This document shows, one piece after another, positions 36,201-51,200 of a stretch of DNA of 64,000 nt. The stretch lies in NCBI GenBank assembly GCA_932294295.1, contig OW028580.1, forward strand, positions 25,530,975 through 25,594,974. The letters are read 5' to 3'. The translations under genes and the position numbers were made by a program. Origin of the DNA: Alitta virens (Eukaryota > Annelida > Polychaeta > Phyllodocida > Nereididae). The notes beneath the pieces were generated by a model, which was not told the DNA's origin, ran no database searches, and worked only from the letters and a program-made list of their open reading frames with translations. The number at the start of each line of letters is the position of its first letter. Positions within the stretch are counted from its first letter, which is position 1.

Positions 36201-39200
36201 TTTATAATTTTTTGGTGTAGCGATTTATTTATGTTGTCCAAATGTTGTGTTTCAGCCAAGGACAAACAAGAGAAACCATTCGCAATGTCTTTTGTGAAAT
36301 TGATGCAAGACAATGAAGTCACCATCAAGGACACTGTGCATGACCTGCTAGTCTACAAGGTAAAACACCATCGTAGTTCATTTCATGGTGCTACTAAGAT
36401 CATTTTCTAGGTCGGATCCAGACTCTCTGTACAGTATAAGAGTGAAAACGAAATTCTCCTCAAAAGCCCTTTTTTAACTGTCATCTTAAAAGAAAAGATT
36501 TTAGGAAAATTATTTTTTCACTCTTATAATATTGTCAGTATCTAGAAATTCAATCGTTCTGAGTCATGGTATAAAATATATGTAAAATATACAATAGAAT
36601 CTCACGATTAAGATACTGTTGAGAGTCACAGACATGGTCTTTATATCAAGGTGGTCTTAATTCCGGAACTTCCTTCCACTGTGAGCACAATTATGGGAGT
36701 GACAGCCTTCAAATCTCAACATTGGCCGTAATCTACAGACTGTATTCAGGCCTCCGCCATTTGAACATATGACCTCATTTTCAGCACAAATGACCTTGAT
36801 GACATCTCAAAACTGCCTATTGTCCACAATGGACATGGTGATGTCATCGCAATTTTGAATAGAGGAATTTCACTTAAGCGATGATGTACTAGTTTCACAG
36901 GCGGCGCTACCAGCACAAGGGGCAATTGCTGTGACATCACAGGTCTGTTGTCAGTTTAAAATACATGACATCACAACAGGCTAATTTAGAGGACGTGATC
37001 TAGTGCGTGTATTGTGCATTGTGGACTTCATTTGCACTAAGAAAAAATAACAGAGCCTGCAGGTGGCACTACGATCGTAGCACAAGAAAGGACAAGATGA
37101 CATCACTACATAATTGTTACATGCATGACGTCACAGAATAGTTGACGTCATTAAACAATAGTTATCTGCTACGGTGGCAGTGACACCTTGTACTTTTTCT
37201 GCCTCCTCCACTGAAGAGCAATCTTGTGACATCACCAGTTTGAAAATCCTCTATTGTTTTGAGGATTAAATTACACTGGTCAAATGCATCGAAACAGGTC
37301 ATATGTGCAACTGACTGAGATGTGAATAGTCTGTCCCGGAACTTTGTTACTCCAATAATATCACAGTTATGGGACTCGGGAATTAAGCGGTCATTGTATG
37401 GTCTTAATCGTGAGATTCTGTTGTACTTCATACTACTTTGACAATTCCATGAATTGGGATGTTCTCAATGACAAACTGATAGCATCTGCCTTTATATAGA
37501 GTTTATAGACAATGTTGTTTTTGGAAAACATGGAAGAAGTCATTAAAATTAAGTATCCATGCTCACATGTTCTAAAAACACCTTAAACCTAAGACAGGTC
37601 AAAGCGAAAACAAATTTTATAATTCCAAACTAGAATACATGTACAGTGTATACTCCTTCCGCATGGCTGTTTTGTCCCACTTTGAAACATTTATATCTGT
37701 AGTAGCCTACCCCTGCTAATCAAGCTTACAGCTATGTTTCTTCCTGTCATTATGATGTTAATGAAATAATAGACTTTTGCTCTTTTTTTGATATTCAAAG
37801 CTTCTGCATCCCGATGATAAAAAAGATGTAGTTGTATTTTTTAGTAATTCTCACAATTTGTACGCACCTGTGCAACAAGTTCTTGTTTTTTAACACCTAT
37901 TTATGGTTTTCTTAACTAATGAAATAACTTATTTAATTTACTATGTTGTGTTGTCAACAAGGTTTCATTGTAATATAGAATTCAAAATATATGGCCACTT
38001 GGGTTTTTGGTCTTTTTGTTTCATAACTAACATGGAGCAGCACATAATGAACAGGAATGTCAATTATAACTCAAACTTGTATTTTCGGAATGATACACAG
38101 TGTTCCAGCTAGGATTTGACTTGGGCATGGCACACAAGGATATTAGGGCACCTAAATAGACTCATATAGGGTACCCAGCTAGTTGGAAAAAAAGGGGGGG
38201 GGGGGTTTCACCTAGTTTTGGGCATGGCACTTACAAAATGGCCCAGCTGGAACACTGAATACAGACGGCACTCTTTAACAATTAAGCTGATATCTATATG
38301 CCCAGTCATCATCATGGCCATTTCTCAAGGTCACAGAGAAACTGCAAAAATGTGGCAAAGAGTGAATCAATATATATTATGGAGGTGTCATTATATGTCA
38401 GAAGGTTGGAGTTTGATTTATTGCTCACCATTCTGTCCATTTTGTGCTACTGCATTGCTATGTATGAAAAAATATGACCGAAAATACAAGTTGGACATAG
38501 ATTTCAGGGATTGAAATTTGACATGAGCGATACGCAGAGTTCACGCAAATGTGAATTTGCATGTTCATTTACTCGCTCACACAAAAGTAAGGGTCAGCCT
38601 GAGTTGTTTTGATAAAGGGGTTGCAGACCTACTTTTGACTGTCTTGCAATCTAACTTCAAAAGGAAAACTCATCTTTTATAAGCTATACTTTAGATTGCA
38701 ATTGCATTTTTGCTTTTTCAAAGCTTGGTATAACTGTTTATATGAACCGTTGATCAAATTCTGCGAGCAGGAGCTCACGCAAAATTACCAAAGATTATTT
38801 TGCGTGAGCAGCTAGTCATTGGCATGGCCTATTTCAAATTACAATCCCTGAGATTTTGAACCCTACTGTATGTTTTACTATCATTGTTTCTTGGTTTACT
38901 AAATCTAACACAATACCTCATAGGTGCTGCTTCATAAGAATAAATACTTATAATTGTTAGAGTTTTGGATGGCTCTTTAATTACTAATAGTTCTTACCTC
39001 TGTGCATGTATTTGTTTAACAGAATTATGGCTCTCAGACAAGAAATAGTCGAAGGAGATTTGTATGTTTAAACTTTAACGCAGCTTGTCATTTTCTGAAA
39101 CATTCTATCTGCTATGCATTGTGCCTCTTTCTGCTTGACGGCAAATGCATATCGTAACTATCCCTAATTGCTTTATATCCCACTGGGAGATTGGAGTCAA

Positions 39201-42200
39201 TAAATGAGGGATAAATCTGCTTTATTTTGGGATAAGATCAGTTTAAAAGCTTTCTTGAACGACCAGGTTAGAAACCAACGGCTTCTTTGGCTGCTTTTGT
39301 GGTCAGACTCGACTTTAATTTTGTTCTCTTTTAAGTTTGTTATGCCATTTGTTACCTTAAGTTGCATTTGAGGTTTAAGTTTTGAAGATTAGGTTCGATA
39401 AATTTCACAAATCTGGATTCTTGAGCCCCATTGCTTTAAGGAAAACAGATTTTGAACTATGTTGATTGATTTTATTTCAAGGGCATTTAATAAATGTTGA
39501 TTTTATTTTTACCTTGTGAATCGTGCACATTTTGCACTGTCGAATGTTTTAGCTGAAGGATATACTGTATGAGAGTAATTAGTCTGTTACCATGTTCAGT
39601 TTTCGAAAACATTATTGCACAGTGATGGTGAAGCATTTCAACATGTTGTTCATTTGACTAACATTCAGTCTATAATACTAAACATACGTGCATTCGATCA
39701 AATATTAAATATTACTGATATCGATAATTGCAGCAAGATGACAAATTGTAGAGCTAGAGTAATATTAGAATATCGAGTCATTCCTGTATTTGTTTTTAAT
39801 TTAATGACGTTGATTTGTAACATGAAAGTTTGACATTTTTAAATGGAAATATTGATCATATGGTGATATAACATTGTTTGCACTTCGTCGATCAAACTGT
39901 TTGAGAGATGACAGATTGATTTTAGTTGCACTCTCAGTAGTCATGTTAAGAATATATTTTCCAGTTTGAAAGCAAAAAAGAAGAAGAGCCTCAAGTTTAT
40001 TTGAAAAGACTTCCGAGCACTCGAGCTGAATATGAAAAAGGAGGAAGTTCCACGAATATCACGGGAAAATCACCGATCAGCACTGGATCACTTGTCCTGA
40101 CAAGCGACAGTTTCCAAATTTCTTCCTTAGTTTGTTCAACAAAACTTACACATAATGGTATGTTTTGTCATATTGTTTGTTGAATTATTAGAAGAAATAT
40201 ACCTTGGATATAGATTATTTTTCAATATTGGTAGATAAGTTGAGCTGTAAGTACACAAATGAGAAGATTAATCATGCACACACAGTTAGCTGGGGTGTTG
40301 CCGCATGTGATGCTATATGTTTTTTGCATTTTATTTTTAACCAGTCATCTGCTGTAGAAGGCTCTAAAATATATTAAATGTTTCACTATGATATCTGTTT
40401 TGTATTGAGGGATATCATACAAGTTTTCATGAATGTGGGTACATTTTATATGAAAGCAGAGTAATGAATTTTGTTTGGCTGAGGTGTTGCTGCGCGTAAA
40501 TCTATGTTTTCTTGACTGTACCCACCTTTAAGAAATTTCACTTGTCTTTAGTAAGAAAAGGCCAGAACATAATTAGAATGTTATAAATGATCATAAAACA
40601 CAATTTTCTTTAAATTTTAATCATACTTGTTGCACTTATTCAAATAATTTTTGCCCCTTTTTTATTTCACAGTGGACCTGATGGGTCTGTTGAAATGGAG
40701 AGACAATCCGGAAGGACTAAAAGACCATTTGTTGTCGTTTATGAATGTTGATGGCGAGGAAGTGGTTAAGGTAAAATTCTAATGATCAAAATTGTGTAAA
40801 TTATACAACGTAAGTTACGTTCATTCCATGCAGAGTGTGTTTTAAGTGATGACCATTGAACTGGTTGTGCACTGAAAAAAGAAAATTTCCCAGTTAAATA
40901 AAAAGATTACCTTAACTAAGTAGTTGTTGCACTAAAAAATAACTGGGAATTACTTTATTACAGCAAAATTAAAAAGAGTTTTTCACATATGTACTCATAA
41001 AATAAAAAGAATACCTTTAACATAAAAATTTAAGTGTGAGTAAATATTTAACAAAAATTTGTCCTTCCCCCTACTTTTTTTTTTTTTTTTTTTTCCAATT
41101 AATATCTTTAATTGCCCGTTGTTGATAGCAACATCATACTATTATGAATCTAACTTTATTGATTGCTTCATTCATTAAAGTTAAATGCCAATTACGTTTC
41201 AGTTCTTGCAAGATGTACTTGATGCCCTCTTCAACATCCTGATGCAAAACTCAGATTCTGATTTGTATGATAACCTCGTCTTCGATGCCTTGGTGAGCAT
41301 GATTTTTCACAATCCAACTACTTCACGATCATTTAAGAGACTGCCTTTCATCATGTGATACATGAAAGTTAGTTTTTATTGATCATTATTTTGATTATTT
41401 GTTTCAGATTTTCATAATCACCCTCATATCAGATAGGAAATACCACCAGTTTCGACCAGTGCTTGATTTATACATCAGGGAAAACTTCTCTGCAACACTA
41501 GCCTACAAGTAAGATTATTTCTCCTGTTGATAACTGATAATGCTCTGCGGTTTGTGAAGTGATAAAGTTTAGAATTATGTCTTGAGAAAACTTTAAAGAA
41601 ACACATGGTTGTTTGGACCTAATGTTAAGGTCTTGGGTTCAGATCCCAGCCTGGGCTCTCTTCATGCGCTTATTATCTTAGCTGGAAGTAGTGGTGTCAC
41701 GCTGATCATCGATCATCAGTCGTTTTGTCTAAGAATTTGATGATCGATTACTATATTTTGTATAGTCAGATTTTTTTTTTTAAACGCATCAGTTGGTTAC
41801 CAAAAAATTAAAGAAAACCTGTTGCACTTTCTCCTTTCAATATTTTTGTATGATCATAAATAACTTAAGATATTATAAAATAGATGACTTGAGATATTAT
41901 AAATTTTTTTTTATGTACACAGATCTTTATAAATTGTTTTTATGTACACAGATCTTTATAAATTGTTTTTATGAACAGAGATCTTTAATTGTCTTGGTCA
42001 AGCTAACTACTATAGCACTTGATTTTACGTAGGCTACTGCTCAAATATGAACTGCACTCTAACCGACTAATAATCGATCATCGGTTGGTGCACCCAAACC
42101 GGTGATCAACAACGAAAATGTAACTGATTGACATCATTAACTGGAAGTCATTCACATCAGATGTTGATTGGGTGATGCCTGTATTCAGTGTCTATGCTGA

Positions 42201-45200
42201 GACATGTAAAGGACCCCACCCATGGGGTTAGTGTGTGATATGTTGTGGAGTCCCAAGCATTATCATCTCATCATTACATCTGTCTCTGGCAAACTAGTTA
42301 TTGAAGCTGACTAAGCTCCTGACCAATGACGTTTTCTGTACAATACAATTGTGACAATGCAATACATGTGATTAATAATTATTATTTTATGTAATAACCC
42401 ATTGTTTTGCAGTAAGCTCATGGTGGTGCTGAGGCATTACGTCGAAACTGAACATGACTCACTGCTCAAATCGATGAAGTCACTTGAATACATCTTCAAA
42501 TTCATCATCAGGTCACGGGTGCTATTTGCTGCGTAAGTATCACTGAAATAGTGTGAGCAGAAGTATGAATTCTGAACTCATAACCTTCCATTATACTCCA
42601 CCTAGAAAGTTTTCCTATTGTTCTGAGCGGGTAATAACTAACAAAAATGTTATTAGTCAACTCCCTCCTGAGTACAACCTTCACTTTAATTGCTTATTAA
42701 CAGCAGTTAAACAAATCAAACACTCAAACAAAATAGTAAATAAGCCTAATGGAGTATAAGTTAGTTATATCCCTCATAGTCGGGAATTAACTAACAAAAA
42801 TGTTAGTTAACTCCCTCCTTTTCAGGATATAACTATTATGAAAACATGCTCTGCCCCTCTGCTGGCATAAGCCAAACTTCGCATTGTGTATTCTGATAGA
42901 CACACTGAAATTTAGAAGAACCCTCATTAGAGTTGTAGTTTTATAATTGATCAAATTTTCCCAGGAATGATATTATTGTCTGGCGTTAGATCTTATTAGT
43001 ATGGATTAGAAGGGGTTCCTCTGAAATCATGGGTGGCACCTGAGTAACGATATATATTTATCTTGGAGGTGTCACCCTTATTACATATATATGTCATGTG
43101 TGCACCTTGTGTGTCTTAATGATCAATGTGTCATGTAATATAAATTCTGAGTTGTTATTGATGTGATCTATTTATTTGTTTACAGTTTGAATGAAGGACG
43201 AGGCAAGCAACAGTTTGAAATCTCCCTGAAGCAGCTTTTTGAATCAATGAATGAGATGATGAAGAAAACATCAGATGCCGTTTTATCGGTACAAGTAAGT
43301 TGGAAATATTGAGAGTACTTTTGATACTGAGTCTCTGAAAGGCCTGGCATCTTTTAGTGTATTTTTTAGATCCATGAACATAATTTACTCTCATTTGAAT
43401 TAGATTTTGAAGTCCTTGTTAGGTAGTCTGAAACATTCTGCTTTAACTATATAAGGAGTCATCCAATACAGCAAGGCAATAGCAGCTGATTGACCATTTA
43501 AGACTTGCTAATTTGCTTTACTTATATTAAAACTTTAAATGACATGCATGTCAGAGAATATCCAGATTCAAAAATTAAAGATAAAGAAAATTTATTTTTT
43601 ATTTTACACTGCGTCAATTGTTTTAATGATATTAAGAATTTTGGGCCTGAAGATTTTCACATGTCTAAGTATCGAATCTTTCTCCAAGCTATTTGAATTA
43701 GGGTATTTGCCATTTCATTGTTTCATACAACTGTGAAAACAGTTTTCTGTTTATTTTCCAATGCGTTTCACACCTTGAAGAGTAAAAAAAAAAAACACTG
43801 CTGTGAAATAAGGGAAATGACAGTATTATGAGTTGAATGAGATGGGTATCAAAATTGTGGAGAATGCCTCATAGCTCCTTGTATTGAAATCGACTGAAAC
43901 TTGAATAATGTTATTCAAAAAAGTTCAGAAAAATGTAAAGTAACTAATGACAGTTCTTGCTATTTTTCAAATTCTTGGATGTATATCTTAATATTTCTCT
44001 TATTTCTCACTAGGGGGCAGCTATGAAGTATTTACCCAGCACAGTCGATGACGTCATCACGGTCTTTGACCCCACCCAATTCAGCCTCATTATGGTGGAA
44101 TTTATAAACTCTTTGCCGATCAGCAGACTGGTCAGGCCCAAGCTGCAGTGCATGATGAATATTGTGCATAGTTCGCTCTTCAAATTAGCAGGTAATTTAC
44201 AAAATTTTTACAGCTGAATGTTTTGATTAGTTAAGAATATATTCACTGTTTTTTGGCAAATATATTCTGTCTATTCTATTCTGTGGATAAATGTGTTCCT
44301 TGTTAAAAATACAATCTTCACCGAACTAGTATAATGGGCAAGGGGTCATCCACACAAAAGGGTTGTTAAGGATTAAACAATTAATGAAATAGAACCTTGA
44401 TATTGCTAAGAAACTTCAAGCTTTGAGACAACCAAAAGTGTTGATGGAACAGCACAAGAAAGAATTTAAACAGATCGTGCATGACATACCAAATTTATTT
44501 CATAGAACCATGTTATACTGGTATTTATAACTTGTACACAACAACTTTCAGAATGCCGGCAAGTCTTATTGCCGATTATGTGTGAACATGTCAAACGACA
44601 TTTGAACGAAAATGAGGAGATGGAGCTCTGTGCTGAACTAATGGCAGACATTCTATCACAATTGTACACTCCTGAAGTGGTTCGTATTACTTGTAACTCT
44701 CAGCGTTAGTTACAAGATGATTTGGTGTTGTTAAGTAATAAGTATCTGTTGAATTTTGTTTTATATTAATTGTTTTTCACACTTTTCAGGGAGATTCACA
44801 ACATGACATTTCAACCATTGCTCTCCACTTGTTACGAACAGTAATTCAGACTGTGATTACTATGGACAGACAATCGAATTTAATTGTAAGTTAAGAACTT
44901 TCAATTTGATTTAGTTAACGGTTTAAGCGTAGCTTACCTGACATGAAATTTGCATGTCCAGATGACCAGGGCTAATTGGCATAAGTTCATGATATTTTGA
45001 GAATTATTTCAAACCCGAACCTCTCGAAAGATGCTTGTTAACCTGCTCACACACTAAACTCACACATTGACACTAATATATGTACAAGTATTTTAGATTG
45101 CTTTAATCGGGTTTAGTGCAGTATAGCGGACCCAAATTATTGACCATATTTGGCATCCATGAAACATGAAAATAATCACTATTTCGGGGTTTGGGGGCAG

Positions 45201-48200
45201 CGAAATAAACTATCATTATCTTGCGTCCTTGCCTCACCGCTGCCGTTAGTTTGTGACGTCACTCATTAAATTCAAGCATTTTACTTCATAGGCCTGGCAA
45301 CGAGGCTCGCTAAATATGGTCAATAATTTTGGTCCGCTATACTGCACTTTTTCCCTTTAATCTTATAGTTACCTAGACCAAATGTTAAAGATTTACTTCA
45401 ATCTCACTTATCCAAGTATAATGGTTGACCATATTTAGCGAGCCTCGTTGCCAGGCCTATGAAAACTTGTTTAATGGAAATAATTATTATTATTATGATT
45501 ATTAATATATCTTGAAATTTGCTTTTATGTTTTACCATTGTTTTCAGGGTTCTTTTGTGGCTGTGATGACTGCAATTCTTCGTCAAATGAATGACTTCCA
45601 TTACGATCAATACATCAGGCACTTTGCGACACGGATCGATCTCACTGACTTCCTCATGGAGATCATTATGGTTTTCCAAGACTTGGTATCAAACACAGTG
45701 TTTGATCACGACTGGAATGAGATGAGCATGGTGCAGAATAGGTATGACCTTGAAATAGATACACTATGACCTTGAATAGTTAACCTTCATATTGAGCCAC
45801 AGATATGAACTTGAAATATATTTGTGCTGACTTTTAGACAGACAGACATCTATTCACCACAGAACTACCATAAACTGGGAAAAATTATTTAGTTACAATA
45901 TTATGTATGACCTTGAAATACATTTTGTAAACATTTAGACAGACAATCACATGTGCAACACAGAAATGTGACGCATTGACAAGAATTATAATGTTATTAC
46001 TATTATCATAAACTGTTTCTGTATTTGGAGGCTACCAAATGATTAGATCAGGGAGCCATATTAGATAGTGTGACCTTGACCATTGGGAGCCATATTAGAT
46101 AGTGTGACCTTGACTAGTGGGAACCATGTTAGATAGTGTGACCTTGACCAGTGTTCACATTGAGCAAGATGGGGCTATTTTCTTTTAATGTGATTTTATG
46201 CTTGAACCGTAATGGTGTCTCATTATTTGATTTCCTTCTTCCCATATATTTTACTGCAATGAAAGTTTGACCATGATTATCATTCAGGCAAGGGATTATT
46301 CAGTACATTACTATGTTTTTTATTTCATTTTCAGTGTCTTCTTGAAAGCGCTCCGATGTTTTGGAGGCACTATTCAGGATCGGTTTACAAACCCATTTGA
46401 ATACCAGGTAACTAGTTTTACATTTCAATAATCAATACATCAGGTCTTGATACTGAAATATAAAGTTCTTAACTTGCTGCCTCTCCCACTGATGTACTTC
46501 AAATAAATCTTAATTCCATTTCAGCTCTGGAACAACTTCTTTCACTGTGCCATATCTTTCTTGACGCAAGACGCATTACAACTTGAGAACTTCTCGACAG
46601 CAAAACGATCAAAGATTGTTAGCAGATACAAAGACATGCGTCGAGAAATGGGCTTCGAAATCCGATCGATGTGGTTCAATCTAGGACAGCATAAGATCAA
46701 TTTCATTCCAGGCATGGTCGGAGCAGTCCTGGAAATGACCTTGATACCCGAGACAGGTCAGTGGGTGGTGATTAGCATGATAGCTTTGAGACACTCATGG
46801 ATGTGTATAAGCAGAGTCATGGCTGCTTGTCTTTCAAATGACCTGTTAATTTTTTTTTTTTTTTTTTTGGGGGGGGGGGGAGGCATATTTAGTTGTAAAG
46901 CCAGTGACCATTATGATTCAATGGGCTATATTTGAGGGTCAAATTTAAGATCACAAGACATTGAGAGTTAGTGCCTTAGTGTCTATTATTCTCAGAAATC
47001 AGTTGACCAAACCTAGTTTTTAAAATGGTCTTTGGAACCTCTTCATTGCATCTAGAACTTTTCATGTTATCAGTGAGCTGCAAAACAATTCTTAGACTAC
47101 AAATTACAGTACATTTCTTTTCAGAGCTGAGAAAGGCGACCATTCCAATCTTCTTTGACATGATGCAATGCGAATTCATGTCTGGTTCAACAATAGGAGG
47201 CAGGACCATCTACAAGAACAACTTCAAAAACGTCAGTTGCTTTGTTTTCAATTGAATTTAATATATTGGACCAACTCAACAAAAGAGATCATTCTCTTGA
47301 ATGTAGATTAGCACTCTTAAAAACCATATAATCTTGTTAATTTACACTATGGAGATCAGTGTCTTCAGACCAGTAAATTTGTTTAAAACAGCCAATGAGG
47401 AAGACATTCTGAAGCAGTCGAGAATTGCAGTGAGAAGCTAAAAATTATGGCTCTCAAGAAACTTATTGTAAAAATATTGTAAAACCAATACTGGATTTCA
47501 CAATAAACAAATTGTATGTTTTACTGGTATTTTATCCTACTTTTCATAACAGGATAATTTTTGTTCTCCAGGTTGAAAATGAAATGATAACACAACTAGA
47601 TGCCTTAGTAGAAGGAGGAAGAGGAGATGAAAATTACTGCCACCTATTTTCGCAAATGTGAGTGTGTGATTTCTGTTCCCAACTTTTCTTTAAAATGCAG
47701 CATCCCTGATTTATACTTGACTGAAGTGCTTTTTGTCTCGCTTCAGAATGACGACATTATGTGAAAGCCATTCAACAATGAGAAAAGACGGATTAATGTT
47801 CGTTGAAACAGTCAAAGAGCTACTGCAGCGCCTCCTGGAGTATCGTAACGTCATTCACGGAGAAAACCGTGATGACAAAATGAGCTGCTCGGTCAACTTA
47901 TTGGTATGTCTTATTTGATTACTGCTTTTGCTGTAGATCCACCGATTTTATATTTATGTGAATTTGTACTCTTATGGATGTATTAATGGAGTAAAAAAAG
48001 TTGTGTAAGTTAATGTGTTATTTAAATGCCATTGTGTAACAAACGAAAGTGAAATTGTAACTAGAAAACTGAAACTGCTGAACAGTTTCGAGGCTTCACG
48101 TTTGAATCCTGATTGCAGAAAGTATAACTTGATGAACAGAAATTAAGTCAAAGAAATGAGCGCTGTTTGCAAGGCATTAGATTTGTTGCAGTGGTTGCAC

Positions 48201-51200
48201 TAGCACGCTACCATTGAGCAAAGGCCATCGCCGAAGACTTTGCTGCATGTCAGCCGCGATAGCAAAACTTCCACAGCAACCACGACACCCTACAGGAATC
48301 CGGCCAACTTCCTGCCGCATGGGGCTTTTCAAACAGCATCAGAATCTGTGCGGTACTGGCAAAGTTAAGCACGTTCAAAGTGGGCAGCTTCGGCCAGACC
48401 GCCAACCTTCCACTCATTCCAGATGCCCCTTTACACATGTTTTACTCATGATGAAGCTTTGGATCTGCCCCTGAATTTAGTGAAATGCAATTTATGACAT
48501 GACATTAAATGATGCATTTCACCCCACCTGCTTGCCTGCTTGCTTGCTTGGTGCACACAATTGACAATCAAAAATGTATCCAATTTATCCAATATCTTGT
48601 CATTTTAGGAAAACACGCTATACACATATTTAATTTCAACTCATGCCTCAACCATAAGGTTCAGAGCATCATGCTATACCTTAATGTAAGTGCTTTGAAT
48701 GTGCTTTCCAAAGATGTTTTCCCCATTAAAAAAGGTTGACTAGGACTGGAGTTATGAATTTTTTTGTTTAAAGTGCTTTTCAAGGTCTGTGACCTTGACC
48801 GTTTGACCTTTTGATCCACATTTTTGCATGAATTTTTTTATACTAATGGGTTGATACTCCTATGGGTTTGGGTCTAATCCCAGTATTCTGTCTAGGGAAA
48901 AAAAATTAAAACTTAAACTTTCAGCAACATTTTTTAGGATTATTTTGATCTTGAAAATTTCAGGGTCGGGCGATCTTTTTAACCTATCGGTCTACAGTGC
49001 CACCCTACATCTCATTTTAAATAGGGGAAAATGAGCTTTCCAAATATCTCAATGCCAGTTCTGTAGCTCAATTAGAACCGGAGCTAGAGCCGATGGAAGT
49101 GCGGTCACTGGTTTCGCTCAGATAGATGAAAATGCCGAAGTAGTGACACTAATTCTGTTCTGTGCCCTTGATCGTTTGACCTTGAGACATCATGTTGCTC
49201 AGATTGTTTGTAGGGTATTAGGGCAACATCATATCCAAAGATCAGCCAAATCGAAACATTTTTACTATCTTAAAAAAATTAAGATTTCAAAATATCAATT
49301 ATTGTAGAATGTTTGACCTTAAATTTGACCTTGACATTTAGGTCAAAGGTCAAAATTGACAACAGATTCTGAAAGCTCATATTTGAATTATGGGGGGTCA
49401 CCAATGCTTGGCATTTGGCTAGAGTGAATATTTCCCCTTGAAATTTGACATTTTAGTTGTTTTTGTATCTGTGAATCGGTTTTCTTTATTTACCATTTTC
49501 TCAAAAATTGACAAATCATGCTGTGGTAAAATCGATTAAATATCCATTAAGGGCAGGTCAATGCCCTGTAGACATAAAATATTCAGGCCAAAAGGTCAGT
49601 TCTAGGGTATTTTTGTGATTTTTTGAATATATGCTGTTTTTCTACTTCAACGGTCCAAATGACCTTGAAAATGACCTCCAAGGTCAAATTTGAAAGTTGA
49701 TTTGGGGGTTTTGGGTACATGTTTGGGGTAGTTTACTATAGCATATCATGAGCTAAAAACAATATTTCATGGTGAAATACCACATGTCACCCATTTTTGG
49801 TTAATTTAAAAACTTAAAATTCCATATTTCACAAACCAGTGTAACAATTGCCAAAACACTCCTTTCTGCACGCGACATAACTATTGCGCAACTTTTGGCT
49901 CCATAACTGTAGCCCTATGTCTCCTGGTTTTCTCAAAACTGTGTTGACAAATTAAACATTAAAGTTGAGAAAATTTTCAGACCCCCTCCATCCCCACTTT
50001 TGTTTTTTTACATATGAAGAACCCCCTCCCTCCTCGTATTTTTTCGAAACCTTCCTGTTCACCCCCCCCCCCTTTTTTTTAAATGGAACAGCCCTCAATA
50101 TTGCATAACACTTGAGCAATTGAACTTTCCTATGATCAGGGATGTGATTTTTCCGTTTTTTTTTTCTCCGGAAATCCGTTTTTTTTTTTTTGGCATGTGA
50201 AATTGACCCTCGTGATTTGTGCAAATTCAATTTTATTATTATTTTTTTTTTGGGGGGGGGGGGGGGGGAGGGGGAGAAGTGGCCCTGACAACGAGTATCA
50301 CCGGACTTGTTCATCCTGACATTTTCAGGTTTTTTTATCACTGATCAGTCACATCCCTGTATGATGCTCTTATGAAAATTGTAGCATCTATTTCTATTGC
50401 GTACCCATGCACTACTTTATATTTAATTTAGTCCTCACTATTAATTTTCTATATTTCAGAATTTCTATCATGACATTCACAGACAAGAGATGTACATCCG
50501 CTATCTCCACAAACTCTGTGACTTGCATTTAGAATGTGATAATTACACGGAGGCTGCTTATACCTTGATGTTGTATGCCAAATTACTCATGGTGAGTATT
50601 GCATGAAAAATATTTCAATGTGTTCTTACATTGAAAAAGTTGTACTTAATAATAATGATACTTCCATTACATGTGTGCGAATCTTTTTTGGACACTGCCT
50701 CGTGAATATTATTAACATGGGACAAAATTCGATCCTGCCTTACAAGTGTTATTCTTGTGCTAATGTTGGATGGCTATTAAGGAGTGTACCAGCCCAGCTG
50801 TTACTTGGCCAAGCCTCAGCAAAACACAAGTCAATAACAAAGTGATGTCGGGGTTTAGTGCAGTATAGCGGGCCCAAATCTATGCCCATTTTTGGCATCC
50901 ATTAAAAATTAAATTTTTATCAAATATTTCACAAGATTGAAGTTCTAGCACAATTAAAATAACATTTGGTGTAGAATAGCTGGGGTTTGGGGGCAGTAGC
51001 CCCCTACAAAAAGCAAAAATAAACTGTCTTTACCGTGAATATGAAAACCGCCATCATAACTACATTAGTTTGTGACGTCATAAATTGATTTCAAGCACTT
51101 TTACGTCATAGGCCAGGCAAAGAAGCTCGTTAAATATGGTAAATCTGGGTCCTCCATACTTCACTTTTTCCCTAATGTCTTACAAGTTGTGATTGGCTGC

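Noticed and set aside
49952..50341. 129-codon Lys-rich ORF
   Set aside because: It comes from poly-A, poly-C and poly-G tracts around the foldback element 50137-50359.
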